Positions 7,875-17,385 of a stretch of 64,000 bases of DNA are shown piece by piece. How positions within the stretch are numbered: position 1 is the first letter of the stretch; every line of letters starts with the position of its first letter. The notes beneath the pieces are model-generated. The model did no database searches and was not told the DNA's origin. It saw nothing but the letters and a program-made list of their open reading frames with translations. Source of the DNA: Sphingobacteriia bacterium 28-36-52 (GTDB lineage: Bacteria > Bacteroidota > Bacteroidia > Chitinophagales > Chitinophagaceae); contig NCGN01000015.1 of assembly GCA_002281575.1 (NCBI GenBank), positions 16,408 through 80,407 of the forward strand, written 5' to 3'. Position numbers and translations under genes: made by a program.

Positions 7875-8240
7875 ATGAACACAATCAAATTGCTGCTTTT
7901 GGCAGTATTTGCCACTCTTTCTTTCTCAGTAAAGGCACAAGACAAAACTGAATCATTTAAAGTTTATGGTAACTGCGGTATGTGTAAAAAACGTATCGAA
8001 ACAGCCGCTAAACTTGATGGTGTAATCAATGCTGTTTGGGATGTTGATACTAAAATAATGACAGTAGCTTATGATGAGTCAAAAACTAACAAAGACACCA
8101 TTCAAAAGAAAATAGCATCGGTAGGTCATGACACCGAGAAATTCAGGGCTAACGATAAGGTATATGAAAAATTACCTGGATGCTGCTTATATGAGAGAAA
8201 ATCAGCAACTAATTCAAACCAAAAAAACAACAAATATTAA
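7875..8240 (+). CDS. Periplasmic heavy-metal-associated (HMA) domain protein
   Basis: This 121-residue protein has a signal peptide (MNTIKLLLLAVFATLSFSVKAQ) and one HMA ferredoxin-like fold. The metal-binding loop is YGNCGMCKKRIE, a CxxC variant of the usual GMTCxxC. Conserved YDESKTNKDTIQKKIASVGHDTE follows. The C-terminal LPGCCLYERK adds two more cysteines. It would bind Cu(I), or a similar ion, in the periplasm and may pass it to the RND pump or the oxidase downstream. The frame is open to an ATG at 7812, but the ATG at 7875 gives the proper signal peptide. Confidence 0.85.
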   Translation: MNTIKLLLLAVFATLSFSVKAQDKTESFKVYGNCGMCKKRIETAAKLDGVINAVWDVDTKIMTVAYDESKTNKDTIQKKIASVGHDTEKFRANDKVYEKLPGCCLYERKSATNSNQKNNKY

Positions 8241-8258
8241 AATTAAACACCCGTAACA

Positions 8259-8891
8259 ATGAAGCAGACTCTTTTTATAATAGTATTGATAATAACCTTC
8301 GCCTTTGCTGCTTGTAACAACAGCGACTCCAAAAATAAACATGAAGTACATGATGTGAATAATGTAAAAAGTGACACAACTCAGCATGTATCTTCAAATG
8401 AAGATGCTGATATTAAAACTGTAGCAGTTGTTTATAAAAATGTGGACGTTAAAACAGCAGCCGGAATAAAAGAAATAGTAAATCAATACCTGAATATCAA
8501 AAATGCACTAGCAAATGATAATGCTGTTGATGCCGCAAATGGTGCTGAAGAAATGGTTATTGCTCTTGCTGAATTGGATAAGTCATTGTTTACAACAGAC
8601 CAAAAAAAAGTATTCGATGAAAATCAAGAGGAATTGAATGAAAATGTAGAACATATTTCTAAAAATGGAAATAACATAAAGCATCAAAGATCTCATTTTG
8701 TAATAGTGAGTGAGTTAGTATACAATCTTGTAAAAAACTTTGGCGCAGGTCGCCCGCTATACCATGACCATTGCCCTATGGCAAGAGAAAACCAGGGTGC
8801 AATGTGGTTAAGTGAAGTAAAAGAAATAAAGAATCCTTATTTCGGTTCAGAAATGTTCAAGTGCGGAAGAGTAGAAGAAGTAATTCAATAA
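8259..8891 (+). CDS. DUF3347 lipoprotein
   Basis: This 210-residue predicted lipoprotein has a signal sequence ending in the lipobox FAAC (Cys19). The DUF3347 domain spans about residues 65-208 and contains a helical region followed by the conserved block PLYHDHCPMARENQGAMWLS and NPYFGSEMFKCGRV. The His, Cys and Met residues in these blocks are plausible copper ligands. The domain often occurs fused to or beside CusB-type adaptors in Bacteroidota. It sits 17 bases before cusA and probably acts as a periplasmic metal-handling accessory. Its exact function is not established. Confidence 0.82.
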   Translation: MKQTLFIIVLIITFAFAACNNSDSKNKHEVHDVNNVKSDTTQHVSSNEDADIKTVAVVYKNVDVKTAAGIKEIVNQYLNIKNALANDNAVDAANGAEEMVIALAELDKSLFTTDQKKVFDENQEELNENVEHISKNGNNIKHQRSHFVIVSELVYNLVKNFGAGRPLYHDHCPMARENQGAMWLSEVKEIKNPYFGSEMFKCGRVEEVIQ

Positions 8892-8907
8892 TAATTAATC
8901 AAATATT

Positions 8908-10197
8908 ATGGTTCAAAAACTGATTGAACTGGCTTTACGCAATAAGTTGATTGTACTCCTTTTTGCGGGTGGTCTTTTTGCTTACGGCCTTTACTCTGTA
9001 AAGCAAAATCCTATTGATGCCATCCCCGATCTGAGTGAAAACCAAGTAATTGTTTTTACAGAATGGATGGGCCGAAGCCCACAGGTAATCGAAGACCAAG
9101 TAACCTACCCGCTGGTAAGCAATTTGCAGGGTATTCCAAAAATCAAAAACATCCGGGGTTCATCCATGTTTGGGATGAGTTTTGTTTATGTGATTTTTGA
9201 AGACAATGTAGACATCTACTGGGCAAGAACAAGAGTATTAGAAAGATTGAATTTTGCTCAACGATTATTGCCTCAGGGGGTAACACCATCATTGGGTCCA
9301 GATGGTACAGGTGTCGGCCATGTTTATTGGTATCATTTAGATGCTCCTAAAATGGATTTGGGTGAACAAAGGGCTTTGCAGGATTGGTATATCAAGTTTG
9401 CTTTACAAACTGTGCCAGGTGTGGCAGAAGTGGCCTCCTTTGGTGGGTTTGAAAAGCAGTATCAGTTAGTTGTTGACCCGGTGAAATTGCAGTACTACAA
9501 TATATCCTTGATGGATGTAATGAACAAAGTAAAAGCCAATAACAACGATGTTGGGGGAAGGAAATTCGAGATGGCAGATATGGCCTATATCATTCGTGGA
9601 CTTGGCTATCTTAAAAGCAAGGAAGATGTCGAAAATATTGCACTTACCAATTATGCGGGTATACCTGTAAGAGTAAAAGATATTGGGTCTGTTCAAATGG
9701 GAGGTGATTTACGACTTGGTATTTTTGATATGGATGGTAAAGGTGAGGTCGTTGGCGGTATTGTTGTGATGCGTTACAATGAAAATGCGAATAAAATAAT
9801 TGAAGCTGTTAAAGAAAAAATGAAAGAGGTAGAGAAAGGACTACCGGATGGTGTAACGTTTAAAACTTCTTATGACCGCAGCACATTGATACAGGAAGCT
9901 ATTGATTCAGTAAAAGGAACACTAATAGAGGAAATGATTGTAGTATCATTGGTGGTACTGATTTTTCTCTTTCATTGGAGAAGTGCAGTCATCATTCTTA
10001 TTCAATTGCCTATCTCCGTGGCAGCTGGTTTTATTTTCCTTGAAATGTTTGGCATTTCTTCAAACATTATGTCTTTGACAGGTATTGCATTGGCAATCGG
10101 TGTAGTAGTAGATGATGGTATTGTAATGGTAGAAAATGCCTACAGACATATTAGTGAAGCACAAGCAGCAAAAATTAAATCATCTGATAAAGTATAA
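8908..10197 (+). CDS. cusA: CusA/CzcA-family RND metal efflux pump, N-terminal half (split gene)
   Basis: This is the N-terminal 429 residues of a heavy-metal-efflux RND inner-membrane pump. It includes TM1 (about 13-31), the first periplasmic porter region (QNPIDAIPDLSENQVI, PQVIEDQVTYPLV) and TM2-TM4, ending in the RND signature GVVVDDGIVMVENAYRHI. The frame stops at a TAA at 10195-10197, in the cytoplasmic loop after TM4. The rest of the pump continues two bases later in another frame. Together the halves total about 1070 residues, normal for HME-RND proteins. The break is either a frameshift, a sequencing error, or a true two-polypeptide pump. The substrate is probably Cu(I)/Ag(I), inferred from neighbours. 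Confidence 0.85.
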   Translation: MVQKLIELALRNKLIVLLFAGGLFAYGLYSVKQNPIDAIPDLSENQVIVFTEWMGRSPQVIEDQVTYPLVSNLQGIPKIKNIRGSSMFGMSFVYVIFEDNVDIYWARTRVLERLNFAQRLLPQGVTPSLGPDGTGVGHVYWYHLDAPKMDLGEQRALQDWYIKFALQTVPGVAEVASFGGFEKQYQLVVDPVKLQYYNISLMDVMNKVKANNNDVGGRKFEMADMAYIIRGLGYLKSKEDVENIALTNYAGIPVRVKDIGSVQMGGDLRLGIFDMDGKGEVVGGIVVMRYNENANKIIEAVKEKMKEVEKGLPDGVTFKTSYDRSTLIQEAIDSVKGTLIEEMIVVSLVVLIFLFHWRSAVIILIQLPISVAAGFIFLEMFGISSNIMSLTGIALAIGVVVDDGIVMVENAYRHISEAQAAKIKSSDKV

Positions 10198-10199
10198 AC

Positions 10200-12125
10200 A
10201 TGGTAAAGTGGCTTAAACGAAATAAAGATCCGCTTACGGCTGAAGAGCGGAGCGATATCATTGAAAAATCATCCAAACAGGTTGGTCCTGGAGTATTTTA
10301 TTCTACAATTATTGTGATTACTTCGTTTCTCCCGGTATTTCTGCTTACTGGAATGGAAGGAAAACTTTTTCATCCGTTGGCATGGACAAAAACATTTATC
10401 CTTTTGATAGATGCTTTTTTGGCCATTACATTAACTCCTGTACTGATCTCTTTTTTTCTGAAAGGGAGATTGAAACCAGAAAGTGCCAACCCCATTACAA
10501 GAACATTGGAAAGGATTTATACACCTATTCTTAAATGGTGCCTGAAATGGCGTAAGACCACTATAGCTGTGAATATTATTGCATTGGCAATAGGTATTAT
10601 AATGATGACAAGGCTTGGTTCTGAATTTATGCCCCCTCTTGATGAAGGCTCGTTGCTATTCATGCCTGTTACATTACCGGATGTTTCCAATTCAGAAGTA
10701 AAACGCTTATTGCAGGTGCAGGATAAAATCATTCGTACCATACCAGAAGTTTCCCATGTATTGGGAAAAGCAGGAAGGGCCAACACAGCAACAGATAATT
10801 CGCCTATCAGTATGATTGAAACCATCATTTTGCTGAAGCCCAAAACTGAATGGAGAAAAGGCATGACTAAGGATGGTATCATCAATGAATTGAATTCTAA
10901 AATGCAAATTCCGGGTGTTACCAATGGATGGACTCAACCCATCATTAACCGAATCAATATGCTATCAACCGGTATCCGTACTGATGTGGGTTTGAAGGTA
11001 TATGGACAGAATTTGGATAGCATTTATGTTTTTGCACAAACCATCAAAAAGCAACTAGAGGGTATAGATGGGGTAAAAGATTTGTATGTGGAACCCATCA
11101 CCGGTGGTAAGTATATTGACATTACTATCAAACGGGAAGAAATCGGACGCTATGGTTTAAGTGTGGATGATGTAAACACAGTGATTGAAAGTGCATTGGG
11201 TGGGATGAAATTAACCACTACGATTGAAGGTCGGCAGCGATTTTCTGTAAATGCCCGGTATGGGCAGGATTTTCGTAACAACCTTGAAGCTTTAAAACGC
11301 TTACAGGTTCAGACAATGGACTTTGGCCCTGTGCCATTGAAAGCGGTAGCAGACATTGAACTTAGCGATGGCCCGCCGATGATTAATTCGGAAAATGCCA
11401 TGTTGCGCGGAACAGTCTTGTTTAATGTTCGGGAAAGAGATTTAGGTAGTACCGTTAAGGAAGCTCAAGAACGACTTAACCAGATGATGACAAAACTCCC
11501 CAAAGGATATTTTTTAGAATGGAGTGGCCAATGGGAAAACCAAATACGGGCTAATCGTACTTTAAAAATGATTTTGCCTATTGTTATCAGTATCATTTTT
11601 ATGGTATTGTATTTCACCTATCATTCATTTAAAGAAGCAGCTATTACAATGATAACGGTTCCTTTTGCTTTAATTGGCGGTGTTTTCATGGTGTATTTCT
11701 ATGGTATTAATTTATCAGTGGCCGTTGCTGTTGGTTTTATTGCCTTATTCGGTATGGCCATTGAAACAGCCATGCTCATGACAATATACCTTAATGAAGC
11801 TATGCATAACATGGTCGCTAAACATGGTAATAGCCAAACTACACTTACTCCTGCTATCATAAGAGAATTTGTAATCGAAGGCTCTGCTAAAAGATTAAGA
11901 CCAAAGCTTATGACTGTATCTGTGGGTTTGTTTGGTCTTATACCTATCCTTTGGGCAACAGGTGTAGGAAGCGATATTATGCGCCCAATTACAATACCAT
12001 TAATCGGAGGTACAATATCATCTACCATTTATGTATTACTGATTACACCTGTCATTTTTGAAATGATTAAGGAAAGAGAATTAAAACGTCAAGGTAAAAT
12101 TGAATTAATAGATGTTAAAGAGTAA
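10200..12125 (+). CDS. cusA: CusA/CzcA-family RND metal efflux pump, C-terminal half (split gene)
   Basis: This is the C-terminal 641 residues of the RND pump, starting at an ATG two bases after the stop of the first half. After a hydrophilic linker it resumes exactly where the family continues, with IIEKSSKQVGPGVFYST. The second periplasmic region follows (FMPPLDEGSLLFMPVTLPD, PITGGKYIDI), then TM8-TM12, ending ISSTIYVLLITPVIFEMI. The open frame starts only at 10191, so the two frames overlap by seven bases and a one-base change there would rejoin them. It overlaps the TolC-like gene by 14 bases. Confidence 0.85.
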   Translation: MVKWLKRNKDPLTAEERSDIIEKSSKQVGPGVFYSTIIVITSFLPVFLLTGMEGKLFHPLAWTKTFILLIDAFLAITLTPVLISFFLKGRLKPESANPITRTLERIYTPILKWCLKWRKTTIAVNIIALAIGIIMMTRLGSEFMPPLDEGSLLFMPVTLPDVSNSEVKRLLQVQDKIIRTIPEVSHVLGKAGRANTATDNSPISMIETIILLKPKTEWRKGMTKDGIINELNSKMQIPGVTNGWTQPIINRINMLSTGIRTDVGLKVYGQNLDSIYVFAQTIKKQLEGIDGVKDLYVEPITGGKYIDITIKREEIGRYGLSVDDVNTVIESALGGMKLTTTIEGRQRFSVNARYGQDFRNNLEALKRLQVQTMDFGPVPLKAVADIELSDGPPMINSENAMLRGTVLFNVRERDLGSTVKEAQERLNQMMTKLPKGYFLEWSGQWENQIRANRTLKMILPIVISIIFMVLYFTYHSFKEAAITMITVPFALIGGVFMVYFYGINLSVAVAVGFIALFGMAIETAMLMTIYLNEAMHNMVAKHGNSQTTLTPAIIREFVIEGSAKRLRPKLMTVSVGLFGLIPILWATGVGSDIMRPITIPLIGGTISSTIYVLLITPVIFEMIKERELKRQGKIELIDVKE

Positions 12126-13371
12126 AAGAATACTGTTGTCGTTAGTGGTCATACTAACAGTAACAACAGACACTGAGGCACAAAAAATGAAGCTGGAAGC
12201 TATTGTGGATAGCATCAAATCATCACATCCCGTAGTGAAGATGTATGATAATGAAATCCGATCTATGGATGAGGCAGCTAAAGGAGCAAGAAGCTGGATG
12301 CCTCCTCAATTAGGTTTCGGTCAGTTCATGACACCGTATGATGTGCGACTTTGGCATCGTGAAGGAGATATCCCGGGTATGGGTTCTGTCATGTTTTCTG
12401 GTGAGCAAATGTTCCCCAACCGAAAAAAACTTGACGCGGATGAACGATATATGAAAGCAATGTCATCAGTAGAAAAAGAAAAAAAGAATGCAACGCTTAA
12501 TGAATTGATCAATGATGCTAAACAGTATTATTTTGAATGGATTATTCTGAAAAAGAAACTGGTGATATTAAGTGAGAATGAAAAAATTCTTGATTTCATG
12601 ATTAAGAATGCAGAGATACGGTATAAAAATGGGCTAGAAAAAATCAGCGCTTACTATAAGGCGAAGGCAGCTTTAGGGGATGTTAAGAATATGCAACTAA
12701 TGTTTGAAAGTGATATTCTCGAAAAAAGAATTCGGCTAAATGCACTGATGAATAGAAATGCAATGATTGCTTTTGACATTGATACAATGTATACCCTGAA
12801 CGATTATTCAAACATTGTATTTGATAGTACTCTTTTCTATAACAATAGAAGTGACTTGAAATCATTAGATCAAGAGATCAACCTCAATCGATTAAAACAA
12901 GAAACAGAAAAGACTGCTTTAAAACCTCAATTTGGAATACGCTTCGATAATATGATTGGATTTGGTGGTCAGCCTCTTCAATATACTATAATGGGCATGG
13001 TACGAATTCCAATGGCTAAATGGTCTTCTAAAATGAATCTATCAAATATTGAGAGTTTAAAATGGAAGACTTATGCTATTCAGTCTCAAAAATCAATGCT
13101 GGTGAATGAATACAGTGGCATGGCATATGGAATGAAAAATGAACTTGATTTAAAGAAAAAGCAATTGAAAATATTTGAGGAAAGTATTATTCCGGCATTA
13201 AAAAATTACTATAAAACAATGCAACTTGGATATGAACAAAATACAGAAGAATTATTCATGCTCTACGATGCTTGGGAAAAATTGAATATGAAGCACCTTG
13301 AATATATTGAGCTATTAAATCAAGCATTACGGATACAAGTTACCATTGAAAGAATTGTTGAAAAAAATTAA
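12112..13371 (+). CDS. TolC-family outer-membrane efflux channel (CusC-like)
   Basis: This 419-residue outer-membrane factor forms the exit duct for the RND pump. It has a signal peptide (about residues 1-23) and then the TolC repeat pattern of long alpha-helical hairpins (for example NATLNELINDAKQYYFEWI and LKIFEESIIPALKNYYKTMQ) linked by beta strands. The start overlaps the pump's last codons, so translation is likely coupled. The MPPQLGFGQFMTPYD segment and other methionine-rich stretches are common in metal-efflux members. No N-terminal lipobox cysteine is seen. Confidence 0.85.
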   Translation: MLKSKRILLSLVVILTVTTDTEAQKMKLEAIVDSIKSSHPVVKMYDNEIRSMDEAAKGARSWMPPQLGFGQFMTPYDVRLWHREGDIPGMGSVMFSGEQMFPNRKKLDADERYMKAMSSVEKEKKNATLNELINDAKQYYFEWIILKKKLVILSENEKILDFMIKNAEIRYKNGLEKISAYYKAKAALGDVKNMQLMFESDILEKRIRLNALMNRNAMIAFDIDTMYTLNDYSNIVFDSTLFYNNRSDLKSLDQEINLNRLKQETEKTALKPQFGIRFDNMIGFGGQPLQYTIMGMVRIPMAKWSSKMNLSNIESLKWKTYAIQSQKSMLVNEYSGMAYGMKNELDLKKKQLKIFEESIIPALKNYYKTMQLGYEQNTEELFMLYDAWEKLNMKHLEYIELLNQALRIQVTIERIVEKN

Positions 13372-13380
13372 ACATTTTTT

Positions 13381-14877
13381 ATGAGAAGGAGAAAATTTTT
13401 AAAATTAACCGGGCTGAGTACAGGTGCTGTGTTAACAGGAGGCTCTGGTTTCTTAATAAGTTTAAGCGGTTGTAAAAAAGAACATCATTTGGGTTTGATG
13501 ACAAAGCCTGTATTGGTGAACGAAGGTAAGTTTTCAAATCTCCTTACGTTTAATGCGCAAGCAGGAGTAAATCAAACTCTTACGGCACAGGCTACAACTG
13601 CTAATATAATGGGGGCACTTATTCCTGTGTTAGGTTATCAGCCCAATAGTTTGCTCGGTCCAACTTTCAGAGTAAAGAATGGGAATGCTGTTAATGTTCT
13701 CTTGCAAAATAATTTACAAGAACATACTAATATTCACTGGCATGGTTTAAAGATACCCGCATTAATGGATGGGCATCCTGACCAACTAGCAAATGCGGGT
13801 GGTACTTTTCGTTATCAGTTTACTGTGAATCAAAGAGCAGGATTAAGTTGGTATCATCCTCATCCGCATGAAAACACAGGCAAACAAGTATTTAAAGGTT
13901 TAGCTGGACTATTCATCATTAATGATGCTGAAGAAGCCGCATTAAATCTCCCATCTGGACAATTTGAAATTCCACTGATGATTCAGGATAAACGTATCTC
14001 CGATTCTGGTATTACCTATAATCCTTCAATGGAAGAAGTTATGTCGGGTTATATGGGGGAATCAATTTTAGTCAATGGGGTTTCCTCTCCTTTTACTGAA
14101 GTGGAAACTCGCTTTTATCGTTTAAGAATTTTAAATGCTTCCAATGCTAGGATTTACAACCTCGCTTTTAGTAACAATTCAGACATGATAATTTTAGGTA
14201 ACGATGGGGGATTATTAAAAAATCCAGTTACAGTAAAGGATATTTTAATAGGACCTGGTGAAAGACTTGATATTCTAATTAATTTCAGTGGTTTGGTAAT
14301 TGGCACAGAGTTATTTTTATTCAGTAAAGAATTTACAAATGGTGGTGCAGCACAGGGAAAACAAACATTTAAAATCATGAAATTCAAAGTAACTACAACA
14401 GTTACAGATATGTTTTCAGTTCCTGCAAATCTTTCCTCCATTAATACAATTCCAGCTTCTACCGCTTTGAGGACAAGATTATTTGACATATCTAACGCTA
14501 TGGAACATCATGGCTATGCAATGAATGATGGCATGACAATGCGGCATCGCATCAACGGGAAATTGTTTGATGGTAATCGTTTAGATGAAAGTGTTACAGC
14601 CAATACAAATGAAATATGGGTTTTTGATAATAGTAAGGGTGATGAGCCACACCCTATGCATTTGCATGGGGTGTTTTTTCAGGTGCTGGAGAGAAATGGG
14701 GGCAGAGGATCAAAGATTGCTTCAGAAAATGGTTGGAAAGATACTGTACTGCTGATGCCAGGCGAAACAGTAAGAGTGCTTGTGCCATTTGAAAATAATA
14801 CTGGAAAATTTGTATTCCATTGTCATAACCTTGAACATGAAGACGATGGAATGATGTTACAATATCAATTGAATTAA
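13381..14877 (+). CDS. Multicopper oxidase (CueO/CopA-like), Tat-type lipoprotein
   Basis: This 498-residue multicopper oxidase probably oxidises Cu(I) to the less toxic Cu(II) in the periplasm. All four copper-ligand clusters are present: NIHWHG (about 119-124), SWYHPHPHE (about 156-164), EPHPMHLHG (about 421-429) and FVFHCHNLEHEDDGMM (about 478-493). The last holds the type 1 Cys-His-Met ligands. The N-terminus MRRRKFLKLTGLS fits a twin-arginine signal, and the following LSGCKKE looks like a lipobox, so the enzyme may be exported folded and lipid-anchored. Lying between pump genes supports a copper role rather than laccase-type or spore-coat functions. Confidence 0.93.
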   Translation: MRRRKFLKLTGLSTGAVLTGGSGFLISLSGCKKEHHLGLMTKPVLVNEGKFSNLLTFNAQAGVNQTLTAQATTANIMGALIPVLGYQPNSLLGPTFRVKNGNAVNVLLQNNLQEHTNIHWHGLKIPALMDGHPDQLANAGGTFRYQFTVNQRAGLSWYHPHPHENTGKQVFKGLAGLFIINDAEEAALNLPSGQFEIPLMIQDKRISDSGITYNPSMEEVMSGYMGESILVNGVSSPFTEVETRFYRLRILNASNARIYNLAFSNNSDMIILGNDGGLLKNPVTVKDILIGPGERLDILINFSGLVIGTELFLFSKEFTNGGAAQGKQTFKIMKFKVTTTVTDMFSVPANLSSINTIPASTALRTRLFDISNAMEHHGYAMNDGMTMRHRINGKLFDGNRLDESVTANTNEIWVFDNSKGDEPHPMHLHGVFFQVLERNGGRGSKIASENGWKDTVLLMPGETVRVLVPFENNTGKFVFHCHNLEHEDDGMMLQYQLN

Positions 14878-14892
14878 TTTGAAGATACAGTC

Positions 14893-16140
14893 ATGAAAAT
14901 ATATTTAATTGTCTTCTTTGCTTTCATAGTTGCACTATTTGCCTGTAACAATGAAAGCGTTTCACATGCAGATCATGAGACAGCTGCAACAAAGGAAATT
15001 TACACCTGCCCCATGCCGGAGGATTCTGTCTTCAGCGATAAACCCGGCACTTGCCCAAAATGTGGAATGGATTTGGTTAAGAAAGAAACTGGCAACGAAA
15101 AAGTCGGTGATATTGAAATGGAGTCTTTATTAAAACCAACAAATGAATTTGTCATATCCTCAATTCCTGTTACCACAGTAGAAAAGAGACGAGAACAAAT
15201 AGAGATTGAGGCATTAGGTAATATCTCTTATGATACAAGACAGGTTGGGAGTGTTTCGGCAAGAGTAGCAGGTAGAATTGAAAAACTTTATGTTCGTTAT
15301 CGTTACCAAAAAATTAATAAAGGGCAACGAATACTTGATATATATAGTCCTGAACTTCTCACTGCACAACAGAATTTGTTATTTCTTTTAAAAAACGACG
15401 TAGACAATACAGTATTTATTGAAGCAGCTAAAGAAAGACTGCTGCTACTGGGTATGAGTAATGAACAACTAAAGCAGGTAATAAAAACAAATCAACCATC
15501 ATTAACTATAGCCTTATACAGTAATTACAGCGGGCATATACATGAAACTACAAACGGAGCTGGCATGAATCCTGTCCCCGGCACTATGCGAAATATGTCG
15601 CTACTTACTGAGGAATTAACAATGAAGGAAGGTATGTATTTACAGAAAGGACAATCTGTTTTTTCAGTTTACAATCCAGACAGGACCTGGGCAGTACTAA
15701 ATTTTTTCGGAGACAATCAATCGTTGGTGAAAAAAGGAAATGCGGTACGGATAGTGCCTGAAACGGCACCGGATAAAGATTTCCGAGCAAGTATCGATTT
15801 CATAGAACCCTTTTTCCGAAAAGAAAGCAAGACTATGACAGCAAGAGTATATTTCAATAATAGTAGTTTAAAAATCCCTGTTGGCAGTCAGGTTAAAGCA
15901 ACTGTTTTTGGAAATAATAAAGAAGCTTTTTGGTTACCAAAAGAAGCAGTGCTTTCGTTAGGAATAGATAAGGTAGTATTTCAAAAGACAGATGGGGGCT
16001 TTAAAGCAAGGAAGATTATTACTGGGATTACTCATAAGAAGCTGATACAAGTATTAAATGGGTTGACAACGAAAGATTCTGTAGCTGTTAATGCGCAGTT
16101 TCTAATGGATAGCGAAAGTTTCATTAAAGTAAAAAACTGA
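14893..16140 (+). CDS. RND efflux periplasmic adaptor (CusB-like) with heavy-metal-binding domain, copy 1
   Basis: This 415-residue membrane-fusion protein has a lipobox (ALFAC, Cys18). A small heavy-metal-binding domain, YTCPMPEDSVFSDKPGTCPKC, follows at about residues 37-60. The barrel-sandwich and beta-barrel regions come next (GRIEKLYVRYRYQKINKGQ, WAVLNFFGDNQ) and a membrane-proximal domain with VGSQVKATVFG. It would bridge the RND pump and the outer-membrane channel and hand over metal. A second adaptor starts two bases after its stop codon, so the operon encodes two. Confidence 0.9.
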   Translation: MKIYLIVFFAFIVALFACNNESVSHADHETAATKEIYTCPMPEDSVFSDKPGTCPKCGMDLVKKETGNEKVGDIEMESLLKPTNEFVISSIPVTTVEKRREQIEIEALGNISYDTRQVGSVSARVAGRIEKLYVRYRYQKINKGQRILDIYSPELLTAQQNLLFLLKNDVDNTVFIEAAKERLLLLGMSNEQLKQVIKTNQPSLTIALYSNYSGHIHETTNGAGMNPVPGTMRNMSLLTEELTMKEGMYLQKGQSVFSVYNPDRTWAVLNFFGDNQSLVKKGNAVRIVPETAPDKDFRASIDFIEPFFRKESKTMTARVYFNNSSLKIPVGSQVKATVFGNNKEAFWLPKEAVLSLGIDKVVFQKTDGGFKARKIITGITHKKLIQVLNGLTTKDSVAVNAQFLMDSESFIKVKN

Positions 16141-16142
16141 TT

Positions 16143-17339
16143 ATGAGATATATCACAATTACCATTATTCTATTATTTATTCTGGCCTCATGTAAGAATA
16201 AAAATAAAATAGCAGCCGATCCCGATACTTATTTTACTTGTTCAATGGATCCGCAAGTGGTGGAATACAAACCAGGCAAATGTCCTATTTGTAAAATGGA
16301 TTTAACCCCAGTAAAGAAAAAGAAAGGAGAAGCAAACGATGAATTGCAGTTAAGCGAACAGCAGATTCAGTTAGGAAATATCCAGACTGATACCATCAGA
16401 AATGGAGCAATCGGTGATCAGTTGGTTTTAACAGCTACCTTGAATATTGATCAAACGAAAACAACTTCGGTCAGTTCTAGAGTAATGGGTAGGGTGGAGC
16501 GATTGTTTTATAAGAATAAAGCTGATTACGTTAAGAAGGGCTCACCACTATATGAGATTTACAGCGAAGATTTAAATAATGCCAAACAGGAATATATTTT
16601 AGCATTGGATAAGAAAAAGACATTTGCTTCTGAGAGGACTATTGATTTTGACCAATTGATACAGAGTGCGAAAAACAAACTAGTACTTTGGGGCTTGAAT
16701 GAATCACAGATAACAGAGTTGGCAAAATCTAGGAAAGCATCATCAACTACTATATTTTATAGTACAGCAGGGGGCTATATTACTCAGCTGGATATTCGGG
16801 AAGGTGATTATATTATGGAAGGTGGCTCAATTATAAAATTGGCTGATCTCTCCAGCCTATGGGCTGAAGCACAGGTGTATACAACGCAATTGTCGGAAGT
16901 TGAAATCGGGAACTGGGCATTGGTTCAATTGCCTGATTTTGACAATAAAGAATTTAAAGGAACGATAGAATTTGTAAACCCAGAAATTAATCCGGATACA
17001 AGAATCAATCTTATCCGGGTCTCTATTCCAAATCTGGCCAACCAACTCAAGCCAGGTATGCCTGCTTATGTAATATTGAAAAGTTTACAGCGCAACACAT
17101 TAACGCTTCCTATTGATGCGGTCATTCGTGATGGCAAAGGAGCAACTGTTTGGGTGCAGTCTGGGAAAAACACATTTAAAAGCGTGATGGTGCAAGCGGG
17201 TCTTGAAAGTGGTGATAGAATTGAAATTAAATCTGGTTTAAAAAAAGGGGATATAGTTGTATTAGCTGGAGCATACTTACTACACAGCGAATATGTATTT
17301 AAAAAAGGAGCAGACCCGATGGCGGGGCATAATCATTAA
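16143..17339 (+). CDS. RND efflux periplasmic adaptor (CusB-like) with heavy-metal-binding domain, copy 2
   Basis: This 398-residue membrane-fusion protein has a lipobox (ILASC, Cys16). The heavy-metal-binding domain is YFTCSMDPQVVEYKPGKCPI followed by CKMDLTP (about residues 30-57). The adaptor core is clear: RVMGRVERLFYKNKADYVKK, the helical hairpin around 130-190, and the barrel motif LWAEAQVYTTQLSEVEIGNW. It ends in a His-containing tail (DPMAGHNH). It differs clearly in sequence from the adaptor just upstream, so it is not a recent tandem duplicate. Confidence 0.9.
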   Translation: MRYITITIILLFILASCKNKNKIAADPDTYFTCSMDPQVVEYKPGKCPICKMDLTPVKKKKGEANDELQLSEQQIQLGNIQTDTIRNGAIGDQLVLTATLNIDQTKTTSVSSRVMGRVERLFYKNKADYVKKGSPLYEIYSEDLNNAKQEYILALDKKKTFASERTIDFDQLIQSAKNKLVLWGLNESQITELAKSRKASSTTIFYSTAGGYITQLDIREGDYIMEGGSIIKLADLSSLWAEAQVYTTQLSEVEIGNWALVQLPDFDNKEFKGTIEFVNPEINPDTRINLIRVSIPNLANQLKPGMPAYVILKSLQRNTLTLPIDAVIRDGKGATVWVQSGKNTFKSVMVQAGLESGDRIEIKSGLKKGDIVVLAGAYLLHSEYVFKKGADPMAGHNH

Positions 17340-17385
17340 TTAATGGCACTACTGATACAATGATATAATAACTAACATACTATTT

